DNA of 64,000 nucleotides. Source: Ramlibacter ginsenosidimutans. Its GTDB lineage: Bacteria; Pseudomonadota; Gammaproteobacteria; Burkholderiales; Burkholderiaceae_C. Below are positions 56,386-64,000 of this stretch, one piece after another. A program made the translations under genes and the position numbers. Under the pieces are notes generated by a model. That model was given only the letters and a program-made list of their open reading frames with translations, had not been told where the DNA came from and did no database searches. Location of the stretch: assembly GCF_016654015.1 (NCBI RefSeq), contig NZ_JAEPWM010000002.1, positions 372,001 to 436,000 on the forward strand. The letters are read 5' to 3'. Numbering within the stretch: the stretch's first letter is position 1; every line of letters starts with the position of its first letter.

Positions 56386-57378
56386 TCAGCCGCCGATGGC
56401 GACGCCGGCCGCGTGCGCCTGCTGGTCGGCGTGGTACGAGCTGCGCACCATCGCGCCGACGGCGGCATGCGTGAAGCCCATCTCGCGCGCCTTCTCCTCG
56501 AACATGCGGAAGGTGTCCGGGTGCACGTAGCGGCGCACCGGCAGGTGCGAGTTCGACGGCGCGAGGTACTGGCCGATCGTGAGCATGTCGATGCCGTGCG
56601 CTCGCATGTCGCGCATGACCGTGAGGATCTCTTCGTCGGTCTCGCCGAGTCCCACCATCAGGCCGCTCTTGGTCGGCACGTCCGGATGCAGCGCCTTGAA
56701 CTTCTTCAGCAGGTTCAGGCTGAACTGGTAATCCGAGCCCGGCCGCGCTTCCCGGTACAGGCGCGGGATGGTCTCGAGGTTGTGGTTCATCACGTCGGGC
56801 GGCGCGGCCTTCAGGATCTCCAGCGCGCGGTCGTCCCGGCCGCGGAAGTCCGGCACCAGCACTTCGATCGTGGTCTGCGGCGACAGCTCGCGCGTCTTGC
56901 GGATGCACTCGACGAAGTGGCCGGCACCACCGTCGCGCAGGTCGTCGCGGTCCACGCTCGTGATCACCACGTACTTGAGCTTGAGCGCAGCGATGGTCTT
57001 GGCCAGGTTCTCGGGCTCGTTCACGTCCAGCGGGTCGGGACGGCCGTGGCCCACGTCGCAGAACGGGCAGCGGCGCGTGCACTTGTCGCCCATGATCATG
57101 AAGGTGGCCGTGCCCTTGCCGAAGCACTCGCCGATGTTCGGGCAGGACGCTTCCTCGCAGACGGTGTGCAGCTTGTGCTCGCGCAGGATCTGCTTGATCT
57201 CGTAGAAGCGCGAGCTCGCCGACCCGGCCTTGACGCGGATCCACTCCGGCTTCTTGAGGATTTCGCCGGGCTCCACCTTCACCGGGATGCGCGAGAGCTT
57301 GGCCGCGGCCTTCTGCTTGGCCGTGGCCTCGTAGCTCTCGACGGATTGGGCCTCGCGGACGACGGGGTTGGAGCTCAT
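56386..57378 (-). CDS. lipA: Lipoyl synthase
   Basis: A 330-residue radical-SAM enzyme that inserts two sulfurs into octanoyl-carrier protein domains. Auxiliary cluster cysteines are C74, C79 and C85 ([15 protein letters not shown]), and the SAM cluster motif is C100-x3-C104-x2-C107 ([12 protein letters not shown]). An N-terminal ~40 residues is a lineage-typical extension. ATG 57378. Downstream partner of lipB. Confidence 0.96.
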   Translation of the reverse strand: MSSNPVVREAQSVESYEATAKQKAAAKLSRIPVKVEPGEILKKPEWIRVKAGSASSRFYEIKQILREHKLHTVCEEASCPNIGECFGKGTATFMIMGDKCTRRCPFCDVGHGRPDPLDVNEPENLAKTIAALKLKYVVITSVDRDDLRDGGAGHFVECIRKTRELSPQTTIEVLVPDFRGRDDRALEILKAAPPDVMNHNLETIPRLYREARPGSDYQFSLNLLKKFKALHPDVPTKSGLMVGLGETDEEILTVMRDMRAHGIDMLTIGQYLAPSNSHLPVRRYVHPDTFRMFEEKAREMGFTHAAVGAMVRSSYHADQQAHAAGVAIGG

Positions 57379-57389
57379 CGGATCTTTCT

Positions 57390-58142
57390 TCAGGGGGCCA
57401 GCAGCGCCTCGAGCTCGTGGCCCAGGCGGAACGCGGCCTCGTTCCAGGGGGTGGAGATGCCGATTGTAGAAAGGTCGACCGTGCGCAGCCCTGCGTAACC
57501 GCAAGGGTTGATGCGATCGAAGGGTTGCAGGTCCATGGCCACGTTGAAGGCGAGGCCGTGGTAGGTCCGGTGCCGGCTGACCTTGATGCCGAGCGCCGCG
57601 ATCTTGCCGAGGTTGGTGAAATCCGGGTCGGCGCTGCCACCCCGACCCTCCCCCGGAGGGGGCGCGGCCCCACGCCGACCCTCCCCCGGAGGGGGAGCGC
57701 CCCCACCCCGACCCTCCCCCAGAGGGGGAGGGAGACGGGCGTGGGAGAAGGGGTCGTCGAGGCGCACGTAGATGCCGGGCGCGCCGCGCACGCGATGGCC
57801 GGTCACGCCGTACCCGGCCAGCGTGCGGATCACCGCCTCCTCGAGCCGGTAGACATACTCCTTGACGAAGTAGCCCGCGCGCTGGAGATCGATCAGCGGA
57901 TACGCCACGACCTGCCCCGGCCCGTGGTAGGTGACCTGGCCTCCGCGATTGGTCGCGACCACGGGAATGTCACCGGGCGCGAGCAGGTGGTCCGCCTTGC
58001 CGGCCAGCCCCTGCGTGAACACCGGCGGGTGTTCGCACAGCCAGAGTTCGTCGGGGGTGTCGCCCGTGCGGCCTTCGGTGAAGGCCGCCATGGCCTGGTA
58101 CGTGGGCGGGTAATCGACCCGCCCCAATACCTTGACCTGCAT
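57390..58142 (-). CDS. lipB: Octanoyltransferase LipB with an in-frame repeat insertion
   Basis: A 250-residue enzyme that transfers octanoate from ACP to lipoyl domains. Catalytic residues are K180 ([12 protein letters not shown]) and C214 (RINPCGYAG); [22 protein letters not shown] is intact. Typical length is about 210-225. Between [12 protein letters not shown] and NLGKIAALG lies a 33-residue Pro/Gly/Glu/Arg stretch (residues ~138-170) made of three 11-residue copies of [14 protein letters not shown] units, encoded by 33-bp tandem DNA repeats. The insertion sits in a variable surface loop, so activity may be kept. Confidence 0.93.
   Translation of the reverse strand: MQVKVLGRVDYPPTYQAMAAFTEGRTGDTPDELWLCEHPPVFTQGLAGKADHLLAPGDIPVVATNRGGQVTYHGPGQVVAYPLIDLQRAGYFVKEYVYRLEEAVIRTLAGYGVTGHRVRGAPGIYVRLDDPFSHARLPPPLGEGRGGGAPPPGEGRRGAAPPPGEGRGGSADPDFTNLGKIAALGIKVSRHRTYHGLAFNVAMDLQPFDRINPCGYAGLRTVDLSTIGISTPWNEAAFRLGHELEALLAP
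57642..57740. repeat. Three tandem 33-bp repeats inside lipB (family C hairpin units)
   Basis: Units begin at 57642, 57675 and 57708 with CCGACCCTCCCCCGGAGGGG (third unit A for G in the centre). Each contains a CCCTCCCCC/GGGGG(A)GGG hairpin. The period of 33 keeps the lipB frame. The core resembles the CCCTCCC/GGGAGGG element at 16305-16355. Confidence 0.93.
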
Positions 58143-58169
58143 GCTAGCGGTCGACCTTCGCGGGCATGC

Positions 58170-58475
58170 CTACAGGACGACCTTGACCATCGGGTGCGAG
58201 GTCAGCGCCCGGTAGAGGTTGTCGAGTTGCTCGCGGCTCGTGGCGGTCACCGTGATGGTGATGCCGAGGTAGTTGCCCTTGCTGCTGGGGCGCAGTTCCA
58301 CGGTCGACGCGTCGAAGGACGGGTCGAACTCCAGGGCGATCCGCGTGACCTCATGGACGAAGCCATCCACCTTCGCGCCCATCACCTTGATGGGGAAGCG
58401 GGACGGGTATTCGATGAGGGACTCCTGTCCCGGGGTGGTGGTCAGGGTCTTGGGCGGAAAGATGGAGGCGCTCAT
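58170..58475 (-). CDS. YbeD/DUF493 family protein
   Basis: A 101-residue cytosolic ferredoxin-like-fold protein. It contains ESLIEYPSRFPIKVMGAKVDGFVHEVTRIALEFDPSF and ELRPSSKGNYLGITITVTATSREQLDNLYRALTSHPMVKVVL, the DUF493 core. The family usually lies next to lipB; a role in lipoate metabolism has been suggested only from this context. It overlaps the aminotransferase gene by four bases. Confidence 0.93.
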   Translation of the reverse strand: MSASIFPPKTLTTTPGQESLIEYPSRFPIKVMGAKVDGFVHEVTRIALEFDPSFDASTVELRPSSKGNYLGITITVTATSREQLDNLYRALTSHPMVKVVL

Positions 58476-59362
58476 GCGGGTGTGGGTCGTTTGGCTTGCT
58501 GGTAGCCTGAGAACAGCTTTTCATAGATAGGGCCGGGCTGGCCCTTTCCAACTGGCTGTCCGTCCAGCACCGTGCAGGCGATGATTTCCTTGGTCGCCGA
58601 CGACAACAGGATCTCGTCGGCGGCCTGCACTTCCTCACGCGAGACGCGCCGCAGCTCGAAGGGAATGCCTTGCGCGCTGCACAGTTGCTCCAGCAGGCCG
58701 TAGCGGATGCCTTCGAGCACCAGGTTGTCCTTGGGCGGCCCCAGTACCACGCCACCCTTCACGATCCACACGTTCGAGGCGGCGGCCTCGCTGAGCCAAC
58801 CGTCGCGGAACATGATGGTTTCGTTGCCGCCCACATCCGCACTCATCTGGCGCGACAGCACGGCGCCGGCGAGGCTGGTGCTCTTGATGTGCGCCTTCTT
58901 CCAGCGGAAGTCGTCCGCCGTCACGCACATCACACCCTTGCTGCGTTCCTCGGGCGTGTAGATGTAGAGCCGGTTCACCATCGCGAACACCGTGGGCGCG
59001 ATGTCGGGCGGCATCACGTGGTCGCGCATCGCCACGCCGCGCGTGACCTGCAGGTACACGAGCTGGTTGGTGTCCTGCGGCTGCTTGCCCACGTGCTTCG
59101 CATAGGCGGCGACGAGCTGGTCCACCAGCTTGCGCCAGCCCGCGCGGTCCAGCGGATTGCGGATGCGCATCTCGCCCAGGCTGCGGTCCAGCCGCACCAT
59201 GTGCTCCTCGAAGCGGAAGGGGCGGCCGGCGTACGCGGGCACCACTTCGTACACACCGTCGCCGAAGATGAAGCCGCGGTCCAGCACGCTCACCTTGGCC
59301 TGGCCGAGGGTGCTGAACTCGCCGTTGAGGTAGCAGGGGAGTTCGGGGATCGTGTCGCTCAT
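58472..59362 (-). CDS. Class IV PLP-dependent aminotransferase (D-amino-acid transaminase type)
   Basis: A 296-residue fold-type IV enzyme. YLNGEF...VSVLDRGFIFGDGVYEVVPAYAGRPFRFEEHMVRLDRSL opens it. The PLP lysine is K160 in FRWKKAHIKSTSLAG, and the phosphate-binding region is SEAAASNVWIV. The pattern favours D-alanine aminotransferase over IlvE or PabC. Conserved position upstream of ybeD-lipB-lipA in betaproteobacteria; it is the first gene of this operon. Confidence 0.88.
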   Translation of the reverse strand: MSDTIPELPCYLNGEFSTLGQAKVSVLDRGFIFGDGVYEVVPAYAGRPFRFEEHMVRLDRSLGEMRIRNPLDRAGWRKLVDQLVAAYAKHVGKQPQDTNQLVYLQVTRGVAMRDHVMPPDIAPTVFAMVNRLYIYTPEERSKGVMCVTADDFRWKKAHIKSTSLAGAVLSRQMSADVGGNETIMFRDGWLSEAAASNVWIVKGGVVLGPPKDNLVLEGIRYGLLEQLCSAQGIPFELRRVSREEVQAADEILLSSATKEIIACTVLDGQPVGKGQPGPIYEKLFSGYQQAKRPTPA

Positions 59363-59372
59363 GGGTGCATTG

Positions 59373-60494
59373 TCACTGCTTCGCCGCGGCGGGCGGCCCG
59401 GCCGGCCACCACGTCCCGCCGATCGGCAGCACGAAGAAATCCTGTTCCGGCACGCCCTGCTGCGCGCGGGCGGCGGCCAGGTCGCGTGGCGGCTGGTCGA
59501 GCGCCTCGTCGGTCAGGGCGAAGGTGCCCCAGTGGATGCCGATGCTGCGGCGGGCGGCCAGGTCCTTGTGCGCCTGCACCGCTTCCGCCGGGTTCATGTG
59601 CTGCGCGGACATGAACCAGCGCGGCTCGTACGCGCCGATGGCGAGCAGGGCGACATCGAACAGGTAGCCGTCGCGCAGGTGCGATGCGAGCCGCTCGCGC
59701 GTCTGCGTGAACAGCCTGCTGTAGCCGGTGTCGCCCGAGAAGTACCAGCGCAGGTCCGGCGCGAACACGGCCCAGCCGCCCCAGAGGGTCTGGTTGCGAT
59801 CGTCGAGCCCGCGCGCGGACCAGTGCTGCACCGGCACCAGCTCGAACTCCACGCCGGCCACCCGATGCCGGTCCCACCAATCGAGCTCGATCACGTTCGT
59901 GATGCCCTGCCGGGCGAACCAGGCCTTCAGTCCGAGCGGCACCAGGAAGAGTGTGTGGCCGTGCGAGCGCGCATTGAGCTCCCGCACGCTATTGAGGTCC
60001 AGGTGGTCGTAGTGGTTGTGCGAGATCACCACCACGTCGATCGCCGGCAGGTCCGCCATCGAAATGCCGGGCGGCTGCGCTCGGACGGGCCCGGCGAACG
60101 GAACGGGCGAAGCCCGTTCGCTGAACACCGGGTCAGTCAGCACGTTCAGCCCGCCGCACTGCACGAGCACGGTCGCGTGGCCGATCCATGTTGCCGAGGG
60201 CACGGCCACGTGCGCCGCCTGGGCGCCCACGGTGCGGATAGGCGCCGTGTTCGCGCGCAGCAGCGCCAGCGCGGGTTCGACCACAGGCGTGGGCGCTTGC
60301 GGCGGCGGTGGCAGGCCGTCGCGCCAGGCGTCGAGTTTCCAGCGCACGATGTCGCTCAAGGGCCTGGCCGCGGCGGCCCCGGTCGGATTGAAGAACCCGT
60401 GGGCGTCGTGGTGCGGCGGGGCCGCGTCCTGCGCGTGCGCCGCCCACGCGCCGGCGAGCAATGCGCAGGTGGCGAGCGCGCGCCTCAGTGCCAC
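59373..60494 (-). CDS. Secreted MBL-fold metallo-hydrolase (NAPE-PLD/UlaG-like)
   Basis: A 373-residue zinc-dependent hydrolase. GTG 60494 yields a signal peptide MALRRALATCALLAGAWAAHA-Q; otherwise the frame runs into unrelated sequence. Metal ligands: VISHNHYDHLD (HxHxDH), GWAVFAPDLRWYFSGDTGYS (Asp) and the final IGIHWGTFALTDE (His). The long N-terminal region and ATWIGHATVLVQCGGLNVLTDPVFS match N-acyl-phosphatidylethanolamine phospholipase D-like proteins. Its start overlaps the CopD-like stop by ten bases. Confidence 0.83.
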   Translation of the reverse strand: MALRRALATCALLAGAWAAHAQDAAPPHHDAHGFFNPTGAAAARPLSDIVRWKLDAWRDGLPPPPQAPTPVVEPALALLRANTAPIRTVGAQAAHVAVPSATWIGHATVLVQCGGLNVLTDPVFSERASPVPFAGPVRAQPPGISMADLPAIDVVVISHNHYDHLDLNSVRELNARSHGHTLFLVPLGLKAWFARQGITNVIELDWWDRHRVAGVEFELVPVQHWSARGLDDRNQTLWGGWAVFAPDLRWYFSGDTGYSRLFTQTRERLASHLRDGYLFDVALLAIGAYEPRWFMSAQHMNPAEAVQAHKDLAARRSIGIHWGTFALTDEALDQPPRDLAAARAQQGVPEQDFFVLPIGGTWWPAGPPAAAKQ

Positions 60495-60931
60495 AAGACG
60501 ACCGCCGCGATCGCGAGCCATCCGAGTGCGAAGTTGATCTTTACGAGCAGCGCGATCTGGTTCAGGCGCCTGCCACCCTCCGGCCAGTCCTGCGCTGCAA
60601 CGGCGCGCTGCGCTCGCCGCCAGGGAGCGAACCAGATGTGCCCGAACAGCAGCATCATGAGCACGCCGACGCCGGCCATGACGTGCCAGCCGCGCGGCGC
60701 CTCGCCGGCGGGCGCCTGCAGCAACAGCGGCACGCCCGTGGCCAGCAGCACCACGATGCTCGCGACCACCACCGCAAAGAAGCGCGTCAGCACCGCGATC
60801 ATCAGCGGCAGGCGCTGCGGCGGCGGGAGCTGCGCCGCGACGGCAGGCCGCAAGGCGAGCAGCACGAAGGCCATGCCTCCCATCCAGAAGATGGCGGCGG
60901 CGAGATGCAGGAACACGAGCAGGCTGTGCAT
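60485..60931 (-). CDS. CopD-like four-helix membrane protein
   Basis: A 148-residue inner-membrane protein with helices at about residues 3-25, 45-75, 85-105 and 128-147. It begins MHSLLVFLHLAAAIFWMGGMAFVLLALRP, with a His and G-G-M resembling the CopD/DUF superfamily that includes HemJ, but it lacks the HemJ termini. ALLVKINFALGWLAIAAVVLWH ends it. Function unknown. The metallo-hydrolase starts inside its last codons. Confidence 0.75.
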   Translation of the reverse strand: MHSLLVFLHLAAAIFWMGGMAFVLLALRPAVAAQLPPPQRLPLMIAVLTRFFAVVVASIVVLLATGVPLLLQAPAGEAPRGWHVMAGVGVLMMLLFGHIWFAPWRRAQRAVAAQDWPEGGRRLNQIALLVKINFALGWLAIAAVVLWH

Positions 60932-61036
60932 GGATTTCCTTGGCGGCTGCCGCGGATTGTGCGTGCGCGGCGGTGCCCGTGTCGCTTTCGTGCCTGCTCA
61001 TGAACCGGGGGTGGCGGATCCGCCCGGGTTCCTACT

Positions 61037-61042
61037 TATAAT
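61037..61042 (+). promoter_or_regulatory. Candidate promoter (-10 box) of the atp operon
   Basis: A perfect TATAAT at 61037-61042, 38 bases before the atpI ATG. The corresponding -35 (GCGGAT around 61014) is poor, so an activator or an extended -10 is possible. Confidence 0.5.
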
Positions 61043-61080
61043 GGGAGGCTTTCCTCAATTTTCAGACCTGCAGCGGCGGC

Positions 61081-61563
61081 ATGCCAACAAGAAGAATAGC
61101 CCCGCTGCCTGAAGAGCCGGAGGAGGCCTCCCCCGTCCAGCCGCTGAGCGCCGAAGAGGTGCGCCGCGTGCGCGAACGGAATCCGCCGCTTTCGCCGTGG
61201 CGGGTGGTGGCGGGGCAGGCTGGTGTCGGGCTTGTGGCCGCGCTGCTGGCCTGGGTCTTCACGGGAAAGCAAAACGTAGGTTGGTCCGTCGGATATGGGG
61301 CGCTGGCAGTTCTGCTGCCGGCGGCCGTGTTCGCGCGGGGGTTGACCGGGAGGTTTTCCTCCGTGAACGCAGGGACGGCCGCGGCCGGGTTCCTGGTGTG
61401 GGAGATGGTGAAGGTTGCCTTGACGCTGGCCATGCTGCTGGTGGCGCCGAGGTTGGTGGCGGGACTGAGCTGGCCGGCATTGCTGGTGGGCCTGGTGCTC
61501 GCGATGAAGGTTTACTGGGTGGCACTGGCGTTCGCGCCACGGCCCAAGACGAAATCGAGCTGA
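61081..61563 (+). CDS. atpI: ATP synthase assembly/subunit I protein
   Basis: A 160-residue membrane protein with four helices (WRVVAGQAGVGLVAALLAWVFTG, WSVGYGALAVLLPAAVFARG, AGFLVWEMVKVALTLAMLLVAPRLV, WPALLVGLVLAMKVYWVALAF). It is the variable first gene of atp operons and helps c-ring assembly or Mg2+ supply. The ~40-residue proline-rich N-terminus is lineage specific. Confidence 0.87.
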   Translation: MPTRRIAPLPEEPEEASPVQPLSAEEVRRVRERNPPLSPWRVVAGQAGVGLVAALLAWVFTGKQNVGWSVGYGALAVLLPAAVFARGLTGRFSSVNAGTAAAGFLVWEMVKVALTLAMLLVAPRLVAGLSWPALLVGLVLAMKVYWVALAFAPRPKTKSS

Positions 61564-61570
61564 AAGAAAC

Positions 61571-62461
61571 ATGGCTGCTGAAAACGCTGCCGCGGGGCAA
61601 GGTCCGACCGCGGGTGAATACATCCTGCACCACCTGACGTTCTTCCAGAACCAGCATCCGAAGAACGTCGTCGATTTCTCGGTCTTCAACTTCGACTCCC
61701 TGTTTTGGGGTGCGCTGCTGGGGGCCGTGAGCTGCTTCTTCATGTGGAAGGCGGCACGCAAGGCGACCTCGGGCGTGCCCGGCCGTTTCCAGGCCGCGGT
61801 CGAGATCCTGGTCGAGATGGTCGACGCCCAGGCGAAGGGCATCGTGCACAACGCGACCAGCCGCAAGTTCGTCGCCCCGCTCGCGCTGGTGGTGTTCGTC
61901 TGGATCTTCATGATGAACGCGATGGACCTGCTGCCGGTGGACCTGCTGCCCTGGGTGTGGCAACACATCTACGGCGCCGCCGGCCACGAGCCCGAGCACG
62001 CCTACATGCGCGTCGTGCCGACGGCCGACCTCTCCATGACCATGGGCCTGTCGATCGGCGTGCTGCTGGTCTGCCTGTTCTACAACGTCAAGGTCAAGGG
62101 CCCCGGCGGCTGGGCGCACGAGCTCGTGACCGCGCCCTTCGGCACCAGCAAGAACCCGATCCTCGCAGTGATCATGGGCGTGCTGAACCTGGCGATGCAG
62201 ATCATCGAGTTCATCGCCAAGACGGTGTCGCACGGCATGCGGTTGTTCGGCAACATGTACGCCGGCGAACTGATCTTCCTGCTGATCGCCCTCATGGGCG
62301 GCGCGTTCTCGCTGACCGGCACGGGCATCGCCCTGGCCATCGGCCACATCATCGCGGGCACCGCCTGGGCGATCTTCCACATCCTGATCATCACGCTGCA
62401 GGCGTTCGTGTTCATGATGCTGGCGCTCGTGTATGTGGGTCAAGCACACGACGCGCACTGA
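61571..62461 (+). CDS. atpB: ATP synthase Fo subunit a
   Basis: A 296-residue proton-channel subunit. The essential Arg is in [17 protein letters not shown], with [13 protein letters not shown] and the final helix [27 protein letters not shown]. It carries protons between half-channels and the c-ring. It starts seven bases after atpI. Confidence 0.97.
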   Translation: MAAENAAAGQGPTAGEYILHHLTFFQNQHPKNVVDFSVFNFDSLFWGALLGAVSCFFMWKAARKATSGVPGRFQAAVEILVEMVDAQAKGIVHNATSRKFVAPLALVVFVWIFMMNAMDLLPVDLLPWVWQHIYGAAGHEPEHAYMRVVPTADLSMTMGLSIGVLLVCLFYNVKVKGPGGWAHELVTAPFGTSKNPILAVIMGVLNLAMQIIEFIAKTVSHGMRLFGNMYAGELIFLLIALMGGAFSLTGTGIALAIGHIIAGTAWAIFHILIITLQAFVFMMLALVYVGQAHDAH

Positions 62462-62794
<333 letters not shown>

Positions 62795-62859
62795 GCGATC
62801 CATCCTTTGGTCCAACCCTTCCCGCACGTCCACCGCAGCGCGGGAGCAAGGATGAAAAA

Positions 62860-63330
62860 GTGAGCATCACCGGTACCCTCATCATTCAGATCATCGTCTT
62901 CCTGATCCTGGTCGGGTTCACGATGAAGTTCGTGTGGCCGCCGATCGCGACGGCGCTCGACGAGCGCGCCCGTCGCATCGCCGAAGGCCTGGCCGCCGCC
63001 GACAAGGCGAAAGCCGAGCTGCAGGCCGCCGACCGGAAGGTGGAGCAGGAACTGGCCAAGACGCGCACCGAAACCGCGGGCCTGCTGGCCGACGCCGAGC
63101 GCCGCGCCCAGGCCATCGTGGAAGAAGCCAAGGGCCGCGCCACGGAAGAAGCCAACAAGATCATCGCCGCCGCCCGTGCCGAGGCCGAGCAGCAGACGGT
63201 GAAGGCCCGTGAAGCCCTGCGCGAGCAGGTGGCCGCGCTGGCCGTCAAGGGCGCCGAACAGATCCTGCGCAAGGAGGTCAATCCCTCCGTGCACGCCGAC
63301 CTGCTCCAGCGTCTCGCGACCGAGCTGTAA
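62860..63330 (+). CDS. atpF: ATP synthase Fo subunit b
   Basis: A 156-residue peripheral-stalk protein: membrane helix [27 protein letters not shown] then a long charged helix (residues ~30-140) for the coiled-coil stator. GTG 62860 matches the normal family N-terminus (MSITGTLI) and length. Confidence 0.96.
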   Translation: MSITGTLIIQIIVFLILVGFTMKFVWPPIATALDERARRIAEGLAAADKAKAELQAADRKVEQELAKTRTETAGLLADAERRAQAIVEEAKGRATEEANKIIAAARAEAEQQTVKAREALREQVAALAVKGAEQILRKEVNPSVHADLLQRLATEL

Positions 63331-63344
63331 AGGGACACCAGGCC

Positions 63345-63875
63345 ATGGCTGAACTCGCCACCATTGCACGCCCGTACGCCGAGGCGCTGTTCGAGGCGTC
63401 CACCGACGACCTCAACGGCACCTCGCAGTGGCTCGACGCGCTCGCCGCCGTGGCGGGCAACGCCCAGCTGCTGCAGTTCGCGGACAACCCCAAGGTGCCC
63501 AGCCAGCAGGTGTTCGACGTCGTCAGCGACGTCGCGCGCGTGCAGCTGCCCCCGCACGGCCAGAACTTCCTGCGCACGGTCATCGCCAACGGCCGCCTCG
63601 CGGCGCTGCCCGAGGTCGCTCACCAGTTCCGCGAGATGAAGAACGCGCGCAGCGGAGCTTCGGACGCGATCGTCTACAGCGCCTTCCCGGTCGCGGCCGA
63701 CCAGTTGGGCGCCGTGGCCCAGGTACTCGAGAAACGGTTTGGCCGTAAGCTCAATCTGTCGGTGCAGGAAGACCCGTCCCTCATCGGCGGCATTCGCGTG
63801 GTGGTGGGCGACGAGGTGCTGGACACCTCGGTGAAGGCCCGCCTGGAACAAATGAAAGTTGCGCTGACGGCCTGA
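63345..63875 (+). CDS. atpH: ATP synthase F1 subunit delta
   Basis: A 176-residue stator protein capping F1. It begins [19 protein letters not shown] and ends [29 protein letters not shown] (here [17 protein letters not shown]), the family signature. It starts 14 bases after atpF. Confidence 0.97.
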   Translation: MAELATIARPYAEALFEASTDDLNGTSQWLDALAAVAGNAQLLQFADNPKVPSQQVFDVVSDVARVQLPPHGQNFLRTVIANGRLAALPEVAHQFREMKNARSGASDAIVYSAFPVAADQLGAVAQVLEKRFGRKLNLSVQEDPSLIGGIRVVVGDEVLDTSVKARLEQMKVALTA

Positions 63876-63908
63876 CGCCGTGAGTCATCAAAGGACAAGG
63901 AACGAGTC

Positions 63909-64000
63909 ATGCAACTCAATCCCGCAGAAATTAGCGAACTGATCAAGAGCCGGATCGAGGGCCTGGCCGCCAGCGCCGACATCCGCAACCAGGGCACGGT
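63909..64000 (+). CDS. atpA: ATP synthase F1 subunit alpha (3' truncated by window end)
   Basis: Only the first 30 codons are present: [18 protein letters not shown] followed by [13 protein letters not shown], the standard AtpA N-terminus. AAGGAACGAG lies just upstream. It continues beyond the window. Confidence 0.95.
   Translation, partial: MQLNPAEISELIKSRIEGLAASADIRNQGT

Noticed and set aside
57642..57740. Three evenly spaced repeats as a possible CRISPR fragment
   Set aside because: The repeats are contiguous with no unique spacers, lie in frame inside lipB and have no cas genes nearby.

Overview
The window looks like ordinary core chromosome from a high-GC betaproteobacterium, most likely Burkholderiales, family Comamonadaceae (Ramlibacter/Variovorax-like). 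The grounds are the str-tuf-S10 ribosomal block, the lipA-lipB-ybeD-aminotransferase row, a hemB/hemJ pair, Bug-type solute receptors, CaiB-type CoA-transferases and a MarR/aromatic acyl-CoA ligase pair. Genus is inference. No prophage, integrase, transposase, CRISPR array, rRNA or tRNA was recognised.

Layout. 1-11.9 kb: 3' end of an AcuI/YhdH reductase, a DMT exporter, a 5'-nucleotidase and an orphan gspF, small conserved proteins, an orphan NitT/TauT-type receptor, a MarR + DHA2 efflux pair with an operator over its promoter, a benzoate-CoA-ligase-like gene with its own MarR regulator, and cfa. 11.9-22.5 kb, mostly minus strand: two Bug receptors, then a seven-gene operon combining a complete branched-chain-type ABC transporter (LivGHMF plus receptor) with two AMP-forming acyl-CoA ligases, divergent from a Crp/Fnr regulator. 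23.4-33.3 kb: a pseudouridine synthase, groES-groEL under a perfect CIRCE element, MarC, a hydratase/SDR pair, dienelactone hydrolase, GST, DUF72, CorA and HemB. 33.3-37.2 kb: a candidate small RNA with promoter and terminator, HemJ, VanZ, a 2Fe-2S ferredoxin, a hydrolase and a PBP5-like protein with an altered third active-site motif.

37.3-47.7 kb is the translation block rpsL-rpsG-fusA-tuf-rpsJ // rplC-rplD-rplW-rplB-rpsS-rplV-rpsC-rplP-rpmC-rpsQ. It is interrupted after rpsJ by a terminator, a dispersed palindromic repeat and a new promoter, and it stops after rpsQ with no spc operon following. 47.7-56.3 kb: peroxiredoxin, GNAT, a TlpA-like thioredoxin, a hydrolase/CoA-transferase pair, MFS, and a sugar-permease-less PTS relay (EIIA-HPr-EI). 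56.3-59.4 kb: lipoate genes, in which lipB carries three in-frame 33-bp tandem repeats. 59.4-64 kb: a secreted metallo-hydrolase, a CopD-like membrane protein and the start of the F1Fo ATP synthase operon (atpI-B-E-F-H-A, atpA cut by the window end).

Three dispersed palindromic repeat families sit in or beside these genes and are the main structure not explained by the gene list. Together with the candidate CCUCC-loop small RNA they are the most novel material. Gene coordinates are firm. Start codons were chosen by ribosome-binding sites, overlaps and family N-termini. Regulatory sites were found by eye and their exact ends may be off by a base or two.
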